NCBI GenBank assembly: GCA_025056115.1 | Contig: JANWVM010000014.1 | Location: forward strand, 1 to 50,827 | DNA: 50,827 nt | Source: Gloeomargarita sp. SKYG116 | Lineage (GTDB): Bacteria > Cyanobacteriota > Cyanobacteriia > Gloeomargaritales > Gloeomargaritaceae | Direction of reading: 5' to 3' | Shown: piece by piece, positions 17,927 through 26,029 of the stretch | Position numbering within the stretch: position 1 is the first letter of the stretch | How the letters are laid out: each line of letters opens with the position of its first letter | Notes under the pieces: model-generated | Seen by the model: only the letters and a program-made list of their open reading frames with translations | The model's database searches: none | What the model was told of the DNA's origin: nothing | Made by a program: the position numbers and the translations under genes

Positions 17927-18696
17927 ATGTTTGGCGCACGTTCCAAATTGTCACCCCAGAGTACACGGAATTGTCCTTTGTCTTAGCAGGGCCGGGAAAT
18001 CGCTTGTATGCACTGGTCGTGGATTATTTGTGCTTGGGTGTTGCTTTGTTGCTCGAAGCTGTGCTGGTTTACGCTATTTTGGTCAGCGAAATCCTCCAAA
18101 ATTTTGCCGATGCCCGCGGCAATTGGTTGGGAGCGCTGCTGTGGTTGGCTGCTATCAGTTTGTTGGTCGCTTTTGTGATTTACACAGGATATTTTGTGTG
18201 GTTTGAAACGCTCTGGCAGGGGCAAACTCCAGGGAAAAAGGTAGCCCACATTCGAGTGATTCGTGAGGATGGCCGGCCACCGGGACTGCAAGAAGCAACA
18301 CTGCGGGCCTTGTTGCGTCCTATGGATGAATGGTTCCTAATTGGAGCGTACCTGGTGATGTTTGGCCGCCGGGAAAAACGCCTGGGGGATTGGGTTGCCG
18401 GCACTGTGGTGATTCAAGAAACGCCAACACCCCAACCTGTGACGCTACCGCCAGCCGCTATGGACGTGGGACAGGCTTTGTCGCCCATCGCTCAGCAGTT
18501 ACTGCCCGATGAGTGGGTCGTCGTGCGAGGCTATGTCCAACGGTGCGCCCAATTGCGACCCCAAGCGCGGCGGGAATTAGCCCAGGCGTTGGCTAGGCAA
18601 TTGCAGACCCGTTTGGATGTGCTTGATGACGGTACAGACCCCGATGTGTTCTTGCACGCCCTGTACTGGGCTTATCAACAGGGGTCACGTCTTTAG
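17923..18696 (+). CDS. RDD family membrane protein
   Basis: 257 residues from the ATG at 17923; the longer in-frame reading from 17839 would lie wholly inside the preceding gene. The RDD signature is seen in GPGNRLYALVVDYLCLGVALLLE (first helix with R and D), the second helix around WLGALLWLAAISLLVAFVIYTGYFVWFETLWQGQTPGKKVAHIRVIREDG, and FGRREKRLGDWVAGTVV. After about residue 170 comes a soluble C-terminal tail of about 85 residues with DEWVVVRGYVQRCAQLRP. RDD proteins are small membrane proteins, some implicated in ion exchange; the tail is of unknown role. It is translationally coupled to the membrane gene upstream and overlaps the end of the convergent TRAP-type gene by 12 bp. Confidence 0.82.
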   Translation: MNVWRTFQIVTPEYTELSFVLAGPGNRLYALVVDYLCLGVALLLEAVLVYAILVSEILQNFADARGNWLGALLWLAAISLLVAFVIYTGYFVWFETLWQGQTPGKKVAHIRVIREDGRPPGLQEATLRALLRPMDEWFLIGAYLVMFGRREKRLGDWVAGTVVIQETPTPQPVTLPPAAMDVGQALSPIAQQLLPDEWVVVRGYVQRCAQLRPQARRELAQALARQLQTRLDVLDDGTDPDVFLHALYWAYQQGSRL

Positions 18697-19776
18697 GTCA
18701 GGACGGGAAAAGGCCATGATGATGGGCAGGGAGTCCACTTTGGCCCAACGGAGACCCTCACGGCGGAAGGCTTGCCAGGATTGATAGACGTTTCGGAAGG
18801 CGGGTTCGCGCTGGCTCAGGTCGGCTAACAAATCTTGAGTCACTTGCCACGCTGTTTGCAAAATGTCATCGCTGTAGCGGCGCAATTGAACTCCCTCAGC
18901 CGTGAGCTTTTGCAGGGCTTGCTGGTTGCGGGCCTCGTACTGGGAGAGCATATAGAGATTGGTCGCTTGGGCCGCCATCTCCAACGCCTTTTGATAGCTA
19001 GGGGGCAGTTGCTGCCAGGCAGTTAAATTCACCAGCAGTTCCAGCGAGGGGCCGGGTTCCCACCAACCAGGGTAGTAATAATAACGAGCTGCCCGCGGTA
19101 ACCCCAGGCGCATGTCGTCGTAGGGGCCAACCCACTCGGCAGCATCTAATGCCCCTCGCTCGAGCGCCAAGAACAACTCGCTGCCCGGCAATACCTGCAC
19201 GTTGACGCCCATCTGAGCCATGACTTTGCCGCCCAAGCCAGGCAACCGCATTTTTAACCCCTTGAGGTCTGGCAAGGAGTTCACTTCTCGCCGGAACCAG
19301 CCCCCCATCTGAGCGCCTGTGTTCCCTGCCGGAAAGGTGATCACCCCAAAATCCCGGTAGAGTGCTTGCATGGCGGCCAATCCCCCACCGGCGTACCACC
19401 AGGCGTTTTGCTGCTGAGCCGTTAATCCAAAGGGCAAACCGGTGCCGAAAACCAGGGCTGGGTTTTTCCCTAGATAGTAATAACTGGCGGTATGCCCAGC
19501 TTCGACGGTTCCCGAACGCACGGCATCCAGTACCTGCAACCCTGGCACGATCTCTCCTGCGGCAAAAGGCGTCAGGGTAAAGCGTCCATCCGTCAGTTGC
19601 TTGACCTGTTCGGCCAAATAGCGCACCCCGCCAAACAACGTGTCTAGGGATGTCGGCCAACTGGTGACTACCCGCCAGCGCACCCGGGGTTGGGTAATGA
19701 CGGTGGGCGCTGAAACTCGCTGACAAGCCGTAGCGGCCAGTGCTCCCAGTGCTGCTAAACCAACCCGCCTACGCAT
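18685..19776 (-). CDS. TRAP-type substrate-binding lipoprotein (DctP family)
   Basis: 363 residues. The N-terminus MRRRVGLAALGALAATACQ is a lipoprotein-type signal with Cys18 as the likely lipidated residue. The mature part is DctP-like: RWRVVTSWPTSLDTLFGGVRYLAEQVKQLTDGRF, AGNTGAQMGGWFRREV, LKGLKMRLPGLGGKVM and LDAAEWVGPYDDMRLG. The last block, with WVGPYDD and PGWWEPGP, is reminiscent of the alpha-keto-acid-binding TakP group. The two membrane subunits of a TRAP transporter are not next to it, so they would have to be encoded elsewhere. Divergent from another periplasmic binding protein 100 bp away. Confidence 0.82.
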   Translation of the reverse strand: MRRRVGLAALGALAATACQRVSAPTVITQPRVRWRVVTSWPTSLDTLFGGVRYLAEQVKQLTDGRFTLTPFAAGEIVPGLQVLDAVRSGTVEAGHTASYYYLGKNPALVFGTGLPFGLTAQQQNAWWYAGGGLAAMQALYRDFGVITFPAGNTGAQMGGWFRREVNSLPDLKGLKMRLPGLGGKVMAQMGVNVQVLPGSELFLALERGALDAAEWVGPYDDMRLGLPRAARYYYYPGWWEPGPSLELLVNLTAWQQLPPSYQKALEMAAQATNLYMLSQYEARNQQALQKLTAEGVQLRRYSDDILQTAWQVTQDLLADLSQREPAFRNVYQSWQAFRREGLRWAKVDSLPIIMAFSRPDLKT

Positions 19777-19876
19777 ATATCAACCGGTCTGTCAGCAAAA
19801 CCCATCATCCAGCCATCTTCCCTGTTTGTCAATAAATTATTAAAGAAGGGTTTAAGGGGTTTGCATCTGGCAAAAG
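19777..19876. promoter_or_regulatory. Short divergent intergenic region
   Basis: These 100 bp separate two divergent genes for periplasmic binding proteins and must hold both promoters. The middle is A+T rich (AATAAATTATTAAAG). I see no convincing -35/-10 pair or operator and mark it only as the place to look. Confidence 0.35.
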
Positions 19877-20893
19877 ATGGCGACTCGACGCTGGCTGTTG
19901 GCTGGGGGACTGGGATGGTTGGCTGGTTGCACGGCTGCCCGGCAACGGACTGGGTTAAATGTCCACCTGTTAAAAAACAGCCTGCCGCCAGTGTGGTTAC
20001 GTCGTTTCCAGCGCCGCCACACCCTCCATATCCGTAGCCATGACCAACTGCCCGACCTCTACCAACAACTAAGTCGCTCTCACCCGCCGGATGTGGTGGG
20101 CTTGGGACTGGCTTGGGTAAGCGAAGCGCGAGCGCAGCAGCGTTTATCCCCATTACCGACTCCCTTGCGTTGGTCAGAACTGCCGGCGGCTTGGCGTGCT
20201 ATCACCCAATCCCACGGGCAAGTTGATTGGCTACCCTACCGCTGGGGAACGACTGTGCTGGCCTACCGGCGGGATTTACTCCCCTGGCAACCCCGGGATT
20301 GGTCTGACTTGTGGCGACCGGAATTACGCCAGCGAGTGAGTACAGTAGCGAACTTTCGAGAATTACTCGGCATCACCTGCAAGAGCCTGGGTTTATCCAT
20401 CAACCCACCGCTGCCCTGGCCCGCGCAGGAATTGCAAGAACGGCTGGCGGCTTTGCACCGACAAGTCCGTCTCTATAGCGACCAGTACTACATCCAACCC
20501 CTGATCCTGGGTGATGTCTGGGTGGCAGTGGGGTGGTCGAGCGACCTGATACCCGTGAGCCGCCGGTATCCTCAAATCACCGTAGTGACGCCAACAAGCG
20601 GCAGCGCCATCTGGGCAGATGGTTGGGTCGTGCCAGCCGGGCAACCAATTTCCCAAGCTGTACGCGACTGGTTGCACTTTGCCTGGGAACAGGAGCAAGT
20701 AGAAGCCCTCACTACCCAGGGCATTGCCTTTTCCCCTCTGGCTCAACCGCTGGGCGCCCACGAATTCTGGCTGCCGATGGACGCGCCTACCCGACAGGCG
20801 TATCAATCCCTGCAGCAATGGTGGTTGGCACAGCCCCTAGCGGCCCGTCGCTACGACCAGTACACCGACCACTGGCCAACCCGCCTGCTGTAG
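19877..20893 (+). CDS. Extracellular solute-binding lipoprotein, family 1 (PotD-like)
   Basis: 338 residues. The N-terminus MATRRWLLAGGLGWLAGCTA has an RR pair, a hydrophobic core and a lipobox LAGC with Cys18. The mature protein has the spermidine/putrescine-binding-like order: HPPDVVGLGLAWVSEA, DWLPYRWGTTVLAYRRDLLP, WSDLWRPELRQRVS, DVWVAVGWSSDLIPV and IWADGWVVPAGQP. The RWGTTVLAYR and WADGWVVP blocks are characteristic of polyamine-type binding proteins. No ABC permease or ATPase gene is beside it. Its 3' end overlaps the convergent comF gene by 57 bp. Confidence 0.78.
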   Translation: MATRRWLLAGGLGWLAGCTAARQRTGLNVHLLKNSLPPVWLRRFQRRHTLHIRSHDQLPDLYQQLSRSHPPDVVGLGLAWVSEARAQQRLSPLPTPLRWSELPAAWRAITQSHGQVDWLPYRWGTTVLAYRRDLLPWQPRDWSDLWRPELRQRVSTVANFRELLGITCKSLGLSINPPLPWPAQELQERLAALHRQVRLYSDQYYIQPLILGDVWVAVGWSSDLIPVSRRYPQITVVTPTSGSAIWADGWVVPAGQPISQAVRDWLHFAWEQEQVEALTTQGIAFSPLAQPLGAHEFWLPMDAPTRQAYQSLQQWWLAQPLAARRYDQYTDHWPTRLL

Positions 20894-21481
20894 GGTGTGT
20901 TGCGCAGCCCGCGCTGTTGCCCCTGTTGTGTAGATGTCATCCACGAGCAGAATGGGTCGCCGCCGATAACCAACGTCTGGGTTCAGGGCAAACGCCGTTG
21001 CCAGGTTGGCTGCCCGTTCGCGAGCCGACAAGCAATGTTGCGCCTGGGTATCGGTTCGCCGCACTAGCAAATCGGGGTACAGCGGCAGACCGACATATCG
21101 GCACAAATGCCGGGCCAGCAATTCTGCCTGGTTATAACCCCGCCGTTTGAGCTTCGCTGGGTGCAGGGGAATCGGTGCCACTGCCGGTGTTTGGGTCAAA
21201 CCATGCCCCCCCGTCAACCACACATCCCCCAGGTAATGCCCTAGCGGTCGGGCCAGCTCCGGTCGCCCCTGGTATTTCAAGGCCCCCAGCGCTCGTTTCA
21301 AGGCATCCTGGTAGCGTCCCCAGGCCGCCAGCGGGAGTTCCCCTTGCCAAAACCGCCAGGGTCGCGCAAGCTGCGTCGCTGCCATCTGCCGCTGACAATC
21401 CCGACAAAACTCCCCTGTCGCCGGTCGCCTACACAACGGACAGGCACGGTAAAACACCGTCGTGACCAGGGTGCGCCACAT
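20837..21481 (-). CDS. comF: ComF family protein (phosphoribosyltransferase-like)
   Basis: 214 residues. N-terminal zinc-ribbon-like cysteines (CPLCRRP and CRDCQRQ) are followed by the phosphoribosyltransferase domain: LKRRGYNQAELLARHL and the PRPP-binding loop ILLVDDIYTTGATARAA (about 176-192). ComF proteins are needed for DNA uptake in naturally transformable bacteria, apparently in single-strand DNA handling. The context gives no other competence gene. The start at 21481 (MWRTLVTTVFYRACPLC) is the one that places the cysteines near the N-terminus as usual. Confidence 0.87.
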   Translation of the reverse strand: MWRTLVTTVFYRACPLCRRPATGEFCRDCQRQMAATQLARPWRFWQGELPLAAWGRYQDALKRALGALKYQGRPELARPLGHYLGDVWLTGGHGLTQTPAVAPIPLHPAKLKRRGYNQAELLARHLCRYVGLPLYPDLLVRRTDTQAQHCLSARERAANLATAFALNPDVGYRRRPILLVDDIYTTGATARAAQHTLQQAGWPVVGVLVVATGR

Positions 21482-21839
21482 AGCTCTAGCCTAACTGACC
21501 CACCCTGCACCATCGCGATACCCGTAAAAAAACCGTGAGCAAAAAGTCAACACCTTAACAAATCATTAAAAATTATGATAGCTTCGATAATTTGTATCAA
21601 TTGGTAGGACGGGAAACGGTCAAACTCCCTCGGGAAGCGCCCAAAGCTCTACAAATTTCTTCATAGAGAGTAATGAATAACTTTTTGTTATCAGGGCCAT
21701 AAAACCTTTGAAAGTTGCAGAGGGCAAGCGTCATGATAACGTGAAATTAAACCCGTCTTTATCCCAGTTCATCCCGTTGTGATGTAGGGAAAGGTCATTG
21801 GATGAGACGGCACGATGTGATGGAAAGGAGTTAGGAAAT
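21482..21839. promoter_or_regulatory. rbcL upstream region with long A+T-rich leader
   Basis: 358 bp without a gene between comF (divergent) and rbcL. It is markedly A+T rich from about 21530 to 21600 compared with the flanking genes. A small perfect inverted repeat, ATAAC-TTTTT-GTTAT, lies at 21677-21691. Immediately before rbcL, AAGGAG at 21825-21830 is nine bases from the ATG and serves as the ribosome-binding site. A binding site for a LysR-type CO2 regulator or NtcA is expected from known biology of this operon, but I could not pick one with confidence, nor a clear -10/-35 pair. Confidence 0.6.
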
Positions 21840-23261
21840 ATGGCCCCACGAACACAGACCCAAGCTGGCTTTCAGGCCGGGGTAAAGGACTATCGCCTCA
21901 CGTACTACACACCGGATTACACGCCCAAAGATACGGATTTGTTGGCTTGTTTTCGGGTAACACCACAGCCGGGAGTGCCGCCGGAAGAAGCGGCTGCTGC
22001 GGTGGCTGCTGAGTCTTCCACCGGGACCTGGACAACGGTATGGACGGATAACTTAACCGATTTGGAGCGGTACAAGGGCCGGTGCTATGACATCGAGCCG
22101 GTGCCGGGGGAAGAAAACCAGTACTTCTGTTTTGTAGCCTACCCGCTCGACCTGTTTGAAGAGGGGTCGGTCACCAACATGCTCACGTCCATTGTGGGGA
22201 ACGTGTTTGGGTTCAAAGCCCTGAAGGCCCTGCGATTGGAAGACATCCGGGTGCCGGTGGCCTACCTCAAAACGTTCCAAGGCCCACCCCACGGGATCGT
22301 CGTCGAGCGCGACAAATTGAACAAGTACGGTCGGCCGCTGCTGGGATGCACGATTAAGCCCAAGCTGGGGTTATCGGCGAAAAACTACGGGCGGGCGGTC
22401 TATGAGGCGCTGCGGGGCGGCTTGGACTTCACCAAGGATGATGAAAACATCAATTCCCAGCCGTTCATGCGCTGGCGCGACCGGTTCCTGTTCGTGCAGG
22501 AAGCCATTGCCAAGGCCCAGGCGGAAACCGGGGAAATCAAGGGGCACTACATGAACGTGACCGCCCCCACCTGCGAAGAGATGCTCAAGCGGGCGCAGTT
22601 TGCCGCCGATTTGAAGACCCCGATCATCATGCACGACTACCTGACAGCGGGCTTTACGGCCAATACCACCCTGGCCAAGTTCTGCCGGGACAACGGCCTG
22701 TTGTTGCACATCCACCGGGCGATGCACGCAGTGATTGACCGGCAAAAGATTCACGGGATTCACTTCCGGGTGTTGGCCAAGTGCCTGCGGATGTCCGGTG
22801 GCGACCACCTGCACGCGGGAACGGTGGTGGGCAAACTAGAGGGCGACCGCAACATCACCATGGGGTTTGTGGACCTGATGCGGGAAGACTACGTGGAGGA
22901 AGACCGGTCGCGGGGGATTTTCTTCACCCAGGACTGGGCTTCGATGCCGGGGGTGATGCCCGTGGCGTCCGGTGGGATTCACGTGTGGCACATGCCGGCG
23001 CTGCTGGAAATCTTCGGCGATGATGCGGTCTTGCAATTTGGCGGTGGGACGCTGGGTCACCCCTGGGGGAACGCGCCGGGGGCAACCGCCAACCGGGTGG
23101 CGCTGGAGGCCTGTGTGCAAGCCCGCAACGAGGGTCGAGACCTGGCCCGCGAGGGCAATCAAATCATCCGGGAAGCTGCCAAGTGGTCGCCTGAGTTGGC
23201 TGCGGCCTGCGAACTCTGGAAGGAAATCAAGTTCGAGTTCCAGGCAGTGGACACGCTGTAG
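21840..23261 (+). CDS. rbcL: Ribulose bisphosphate carboxylase large subunit, form IB
   Basis: 473 residues from the ATG at 21840, chosen because AAGGAG precedes it and the product starts [19 protein letters not shown] like other cyanobacterial large subunits; an in-frame ATG at 21798 would add 14 foreign residues. The carbamylated lysine is K199 in [12 protein letters not shown]; loop 6 lysine is K332 in [10 protein letters not shown]; the loop H-I-H-R ([11 protein letters not shown]) and [14 protein letters not shown] phosphate site are intact. It fixes CO2 on ribulose bisphosphate in the carboxysome. The companion rbcX and rbcS follow, as in beta-cyanobacteria with form IB rubisco. Confidence 0.98.
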   Translation: MAPRTQTQAGFQAGVKDYRLTYYTPDYTPKDTDLLACFRVTPQPGVPPEEAAAAVAAESSTGTWTTVWTDNLTDLERYKGRCYDIEPVPGEENQYFCFVAYPLDLFEEGSVTNMLTSIVGNVFGFKALKALRLEDIRVPVAYLKTFQGPPHGIVVERDKLNKYGRPLLGCTIKPKLGLSAKNYGRAVYEALRGGLDFTKDDENINSQPFMRWRDRFLFVQEAIAKAQAETGEIKGHYMNVTAPTCEEMLKRAQFAADLKTPIIMHDYLTAGFTANTTLAKFCRDNGLLLHIHRAMHAVIDRQKIHGIHFRVLAKCLRMSGGDHLHAGTVVGKLEGDRNITMGFVDLMREDYVEEDRSRGIFFTQDWASMPGVMPVASGGIHVWHMPALLEIFGDDAVLQFGGGTLGHPWGNAPGATANRVALEACVQARNEGRDLAREGNQIIREAAKWSPELAAACELWKEIKFEFQAVDTL

Positions 23262-23267
23262 GTTACA

Positions 23268-23321
23268 GGGGAACCGGCAGGCTTCAGGCATTTATGGCAG
23301 CATGGAGTTTACCGGTTTCCC
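23268..23321 (+). promoter_or_regulatory. Stem-loop between rbcL and rbcX
   Basis: GGGGAACCGG at 23268-23277 can pair with CCGGTTTCCC at 23312-23321 over ten base pairs, one of them G-T, leaving a 34-base loop. It begins seven bases after the rbcL stop and ends ten bases before the rbcX start. There is no U-tract after it, so it is more likely an mRNA-processing or stability element, or a translational control on rbcX, than a terminator. Confidence 0.6.
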
Positions 23322-23331
23322 ATAGACGGCG

Positions 23332-23709
23332 ATGGACTACCCTCACATTGCCCGCCAAACCAGTCAAGTCCTGAGCAGTTATCTCACCTATCAGGCGGTA
23401 CGGGTGGTGATGGCGCAACTATCCCAAACCGATCCCCCCCTCGCCATCTGGCTAAGCCGGTTTTCTTCGACCGAGAGAATCCAAGATGGGGAGCGGTACC
23501 TGCAAGAGTTACTGCGGGAACGGCAGGAGCTGGCCTTTCGGGTGATGACAGTGCGGGAGCACCTGGCAGACACCATCCTGGATAGCTTGCCAGAAATGGT
23601 GCGCACCAGCATTCGCCAGGCCAACATGCAACAGCGCAAACAGCACCTGGAACGCATCACCCAGATAGCGCCTGACTCTGCTGCCAACTGGCCCGAACTC
23701 GAATCTTGA
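23332..23709 (+). CDS. rbcX: Rubisco assembly chaperone RbcX
   Basis: 125 residues, all-helical, typical of the RbcX dimer. Recognisable stretches: QTSQVLSSYLTYQAVRVVMAQL near the N-terminus (helices that make the peptide-binding groove), the SSTERIQDGERYLQELL segment and REHLADTILDSLPEMV. RbcX binds the C-terminal tail of RbcL, the [12 protein letters not shown] end of the upstream gene, and helps build the RbcL8 core before RbcS displaces it. It lies between rbcL and rbcS, the standard cyanobacterial order. Confidence 0.95.
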   Translation: MDYPHIARQTSQVLSSYLTYQAVRVVMAQLSQTDPPLAIWLSRFSSTERIQDGERYLQELLRERQELAFRVMTVREHLADTILDSLPEMVRTSIRQANMQQRKQHLERITQIAPDSAANWPELES

Positions 23710-23743
23710 GTTGTAAATGTCGTTGACGAAGGAGACTGAGACC

Positions 23744-24073
23744 ATGAAAACCCTACCCAAACAACGGCGGTACGAAACCCTCTCTTACTTGCCGCCTCTG
23801 ACCGATGCCCAAATTGCCAAGCAAATTCAATACATCTTGGACAAGGGCTATATTCCGGCGGTCGAATTCAACGAAACGTCTGACCCAGGAGACCATTTCT
23901 GGACCCTGTGGAAGTTGCCGCTGTTTACTGCCACCACAGCCCAAGAAGTATTGAACGAAGTTCAGGCCTGCCGCTATGAATACCCCGATGCGTATATCCG
24001 AGTGGTAGCCTTCGATAACATCAAACAGTGCCAGATGATTAGTTTCATCGTGCACAAGCCCGCCAAAATCTAA
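23744..24073 (+). CDS. rbcS: Ribulose bisphosphate carboxylase small subunit
   Basis: 109 residues from the ATG at 23744, preceded by AAGGAG at 23729-23734. The product has the usual small-subunit order: [35 protein letters not shown] and [23 protein letters not shown]. It caps the RbcL octamer. The gene is the last of the rbc operon and is followed 19 bp later by a strong terminator. Confidence 0.97.
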   Translation: MKTLPKQRRYETLSYLPPLTDAQIAKQIQYILDKGYIPAVEFNETSDPGDHFWTLWKLPLFTATTAQEVLNEVQACRYEYPDAYIRVVAFDNIKQCQMISFIVHKPAKI

Positions 24074-24092
24074 CACAGTTCTGCTCACAAAG

Positions 24093-24126
24093 AACCACTG
24101 GGGTTAGTTAACTCCGGTGGTTTTTT
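24093..24126 (+). terminator. Rho-independent terminator of the rbc operon
   Basis: AACCACTGGGGTT pairs with AACTCCGGTGGTT across a four-base AGTT loop (24093-24122; 13 base pairs including two G-T pairs) and runs directly into TTTTTT. It is on the coding strand of rbcL-rbcX-rbcS. Confidence 0.92.
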
Positions 24127-24150
24127 ATGCCCAAAAGGTAAGCCCTCCAC

Positions 24151-24241
24151 TATAGCTAAGCACAGAATGTTTGACATGGGCAGCAACTGGAAGCCTTGAT
24201 GCTTCAAGGTTGACCGCTGCCTACGTGTGATTCTGCCCTAC
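24151..24241 (+). repeat. Copy of the 103-bp repeat A (MITE-like)
   Basis: Begins TATAGCTAAGCACAGAATG and continues with TTGACATGGGCAGCAAC, GGAAGCC, GATGCTTC and GGTTGA, which match, in the same order, the intact copies at 45690-45792 (reverse) and 46108-46209. The far end CCTACGTGTGATTCTGCCCTA corresponds to CCTAAATGTTTTCTGCTATA of the intact copies. It begins 24 bp after the rbc terminator and its last bases include the stop codon of the bacteriohemerythrin gene. Confidence 0.75.
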
Positions 24242-24672
24242 GATTGAGAGGACTGGGCTTGGCGAATCTCCTGGGCCAACATAGTGTCAATTTTGTAGAT
24301 GTGATCGACCAACCAATCACCCAGGGCCGCGTGAATCCGGCGAGCTTGTTCTTCACTGCCGCCGCTTTCAGTATATTCCCGATGCCATTCGTTGAGCATT
24401 GCCAGGAAACGGGCATGGGCTTTTTGGTTAGTTTCTGCCAAGGGGCATTGGTGCCGGAAGGCGCAGCTTTCCTCTTGACCAAAGTGCCATTCTGCGTAGC
24501 CCTTGAGAAAGGCGATGAGTTTTTTCACCGCAACGGCACCTTGATGGCTTTCAATCGCATCCGCCAAATCATTGATGGCCTCAATCAACTCCCGATGTTG
24601 ACTATCAATGAGTGGCAGGCCCACTTTAATCCGGTCATCCCACACATAACGTGTTAATGTTGGTGTCGTCAT
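24238..24672 (-). CDS. Bacteriohemerythrin
   Basis: 144 residues. The di-iron ligands of hemerythrin are in place: H26 in DSQHREL, H63 and E67 in WHFGQEE, H86 in KAHARF (with H74 in the usual nearby position), and the final HIYKID pair. Hemerythrins bind O2 reversibly; bacterial ones serve as oxygen sensors, stores or delivery proteins. It is the last gene of a reverse-strand row with a roadblock protein 28 bp upstream. Its stop codon (TAG) falls in the terminal bases of a MITE-like repeat, which may have set the exact C-terminus. Confidence 0.92.
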   Translation of the reverse strand: MTTPTLTRYVWDDRIKVGLPLIDSQHRELIEAINDLADAIESHQGAVAVKKLIAFLKGYAEWHFGQEESCAFRHQCPLAETNQKAHARFLAMLNEWHREYTESGGSEEQARRIHAALGDWLVDHIYKIDTMLAQEIRQAQSSQS

Positions 24673-24700
24673 AAGTTATTCTCCTCAAACATCAGTAAGC

Positions 24701-25102
24701 CTACGAGGACATCGCTAAAGTGTTGCTACTGCCGGTGAGAAATTCTTGCAGCTGACTGACTACGTTTTTAATTTCCAAATTGACAACCCCTAGCTTGGCC
24801 TGCCGGTCTGCTAGCACCAACAGCACTGCCTCTTCAGTGCAATTGGTGATAATGCTATAGCCCTGGGCCCCCTCGACCCAAACCCGCTCAATACTCCCCC
24901 GGTTCAATTCGCGGCCAATCCGTTCACTTAGCGACAGGAGCGCCGCTGCCATCGCCGACACCCGTTCTTCGTCCATCCCTGGCATCAAACAAGAGGCCAA
25001 GGCCAATCCATCAGGAGATACGACTGCTGCTGCTTGTACATTGGCCACTGAACCAACGAACTGCTGTAACGCTGCTGTCAATTTCGCTACATTGATAGAC
25101 AT
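24701..25102 (-). CDS. Roadblock/LC7 domain protein
   Basis: 133 residues, one roadblock/LC7 domain: LQQFVGSVANVQAAAVVSPDGLALAS, ERVSAMAAALLSLSERIG, and GYSIITNCTEEAVLLVLADRQAKLGVV are the strands and helix of the family. In bacteria such proteins (MglB, the conservon proteins) regulate small Ras-like GTPases, often as GTPase-activating partners. A small GTPase is encoded just upstream on the same strand, which supports a functional pair, although 231 A+T-rich bases lie between the two genes. Confidence 0.88.
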   Translation of the reverse strand: MSINVAKLTAALQQFVGSVANVQAAAVVSPDGLALASCLMPGMDEERVSAMAAALLSLSERIGRELNRGSIERVWVEGAQGYSIITNCTEEAVLLVLADRQAKLGVVNLEIKNVVSQLQEFLTGSSNTLAMSS

Positions 25103-25333
25103 AGCTTCTGCACTCCAAAACCTACATTTTGCTGGTACTTTTTATTATGGATACTCCATGATTAAATGGTGCCGTTTCTTTAGGATTTATTTATTTTAAA
25201 TTGGGCAATCTATTATACAGAAATACCCACTTCTTCCCCAGCTAATTATGGGAATATTAGAGGACTTATCCACCAAATGTAGAAATTGGGTCGAGAGATT
25301 CTGAACAGTTATCCTCGCATAGGATACAACCTC

Positions 25334-25870
25334 CTAAACAGTTGATGCTGCTTGTTGGGTATAACAACGCTGTACTAATGCTGCTAACGCTGCAACAACT
25401 GATTCTTTTCGGGTGGCATTCACCTCTAGGGTTAATGCGGGATGAACACCTGCTGCCAAAGCCACATAGCTTAAGGGCCAGGCTTCGGAAAGATCCAGAT
25501 GGGTCACACCTACGAGATAGGGCAATTTTACCCGCTGTTCCATAAAGGTCAAAATTCGCCGTGCTTTGCGAAAAGCGCTGGGCTGGTGACCAGGTATGAG
25601 CAAAATATAGGCATGAGCATAACGAATCAAAATGTCCCACATAAAATCAAATCGTTCTTGACCAGGTGTTCCATACACATGCAAGCTCATTTGCTGACCA
25701 AATGTGATGCGACCGAAATCCAATGCCACTGTGGTTTTGGGCTTGATCAAAGCTGTTTCATCGGTTGCATACCGATCCGTATCCACTGGCTGAATTTCAC
25801 TCACTGTGCGTACAAATGTACTTTTCCCTGACCCAATGGGACCCGTTACCACTATCCGCATAACCGCCAT
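25334..25870 (-). CDS. Small Ras-like GTPase (MglA/COG2229 type)
   Basis: 178 residues. P-loop GPIGSGKS at 10-17, a switch-II-like YGTPGQERF at 66-74 and THLD at 123-126 where canonical GTPases have NKxD or TKxD. This is the pattern of the prokaryotic COG2229 group that pairs with roadblock proteins. Such switches control polarity, motility or receptor output. The asparagine/threonine-lysine of the G4 motif is replaced (TH), which is usual for parts of this group but weakens guanine specificity predictions. Upstream lies a DUF4388 gene on the same strand, downstream the roadblock gene. Confidence 0.87.
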   Translation of the reverse strand: MAVMRIVVTGPIGSGKSTFVRTVSEIQPVDTDRYATDETALIKPKTTVALDFGRITFGQQMSLHVYGTPGQERFDFMWDILIRYAHAYILLIPGHQPSAFRKARRILTFMEQRVKLPYLVGVTHLDLSEAWPLSYVALAAGVHPALTLEVNATRKESVVAALAALVQRCYTQQAASTV

Positions 25871-26029
25871 ACGTGTTTGGCCTCCTTGCTGGGATATTTT
25901 TTTATAGTCTCACCCGCATAACCCATTGCAGGTAGCCAACTCAAAAAATCGCATCATACAAATAAGTCCAATCGGTATCTTTAGCTAGAGATCATGCGAA
26001 ACTTTTTGCCAATTCTTGTGACAATAATT

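Noticed and set aside
21798-21839. Upstream ATG for rbcL at 21798
   Set aside because: The added residues do not resemble any large subunit, and AAGGAG is correctly spaced only for the ATG at 21840.
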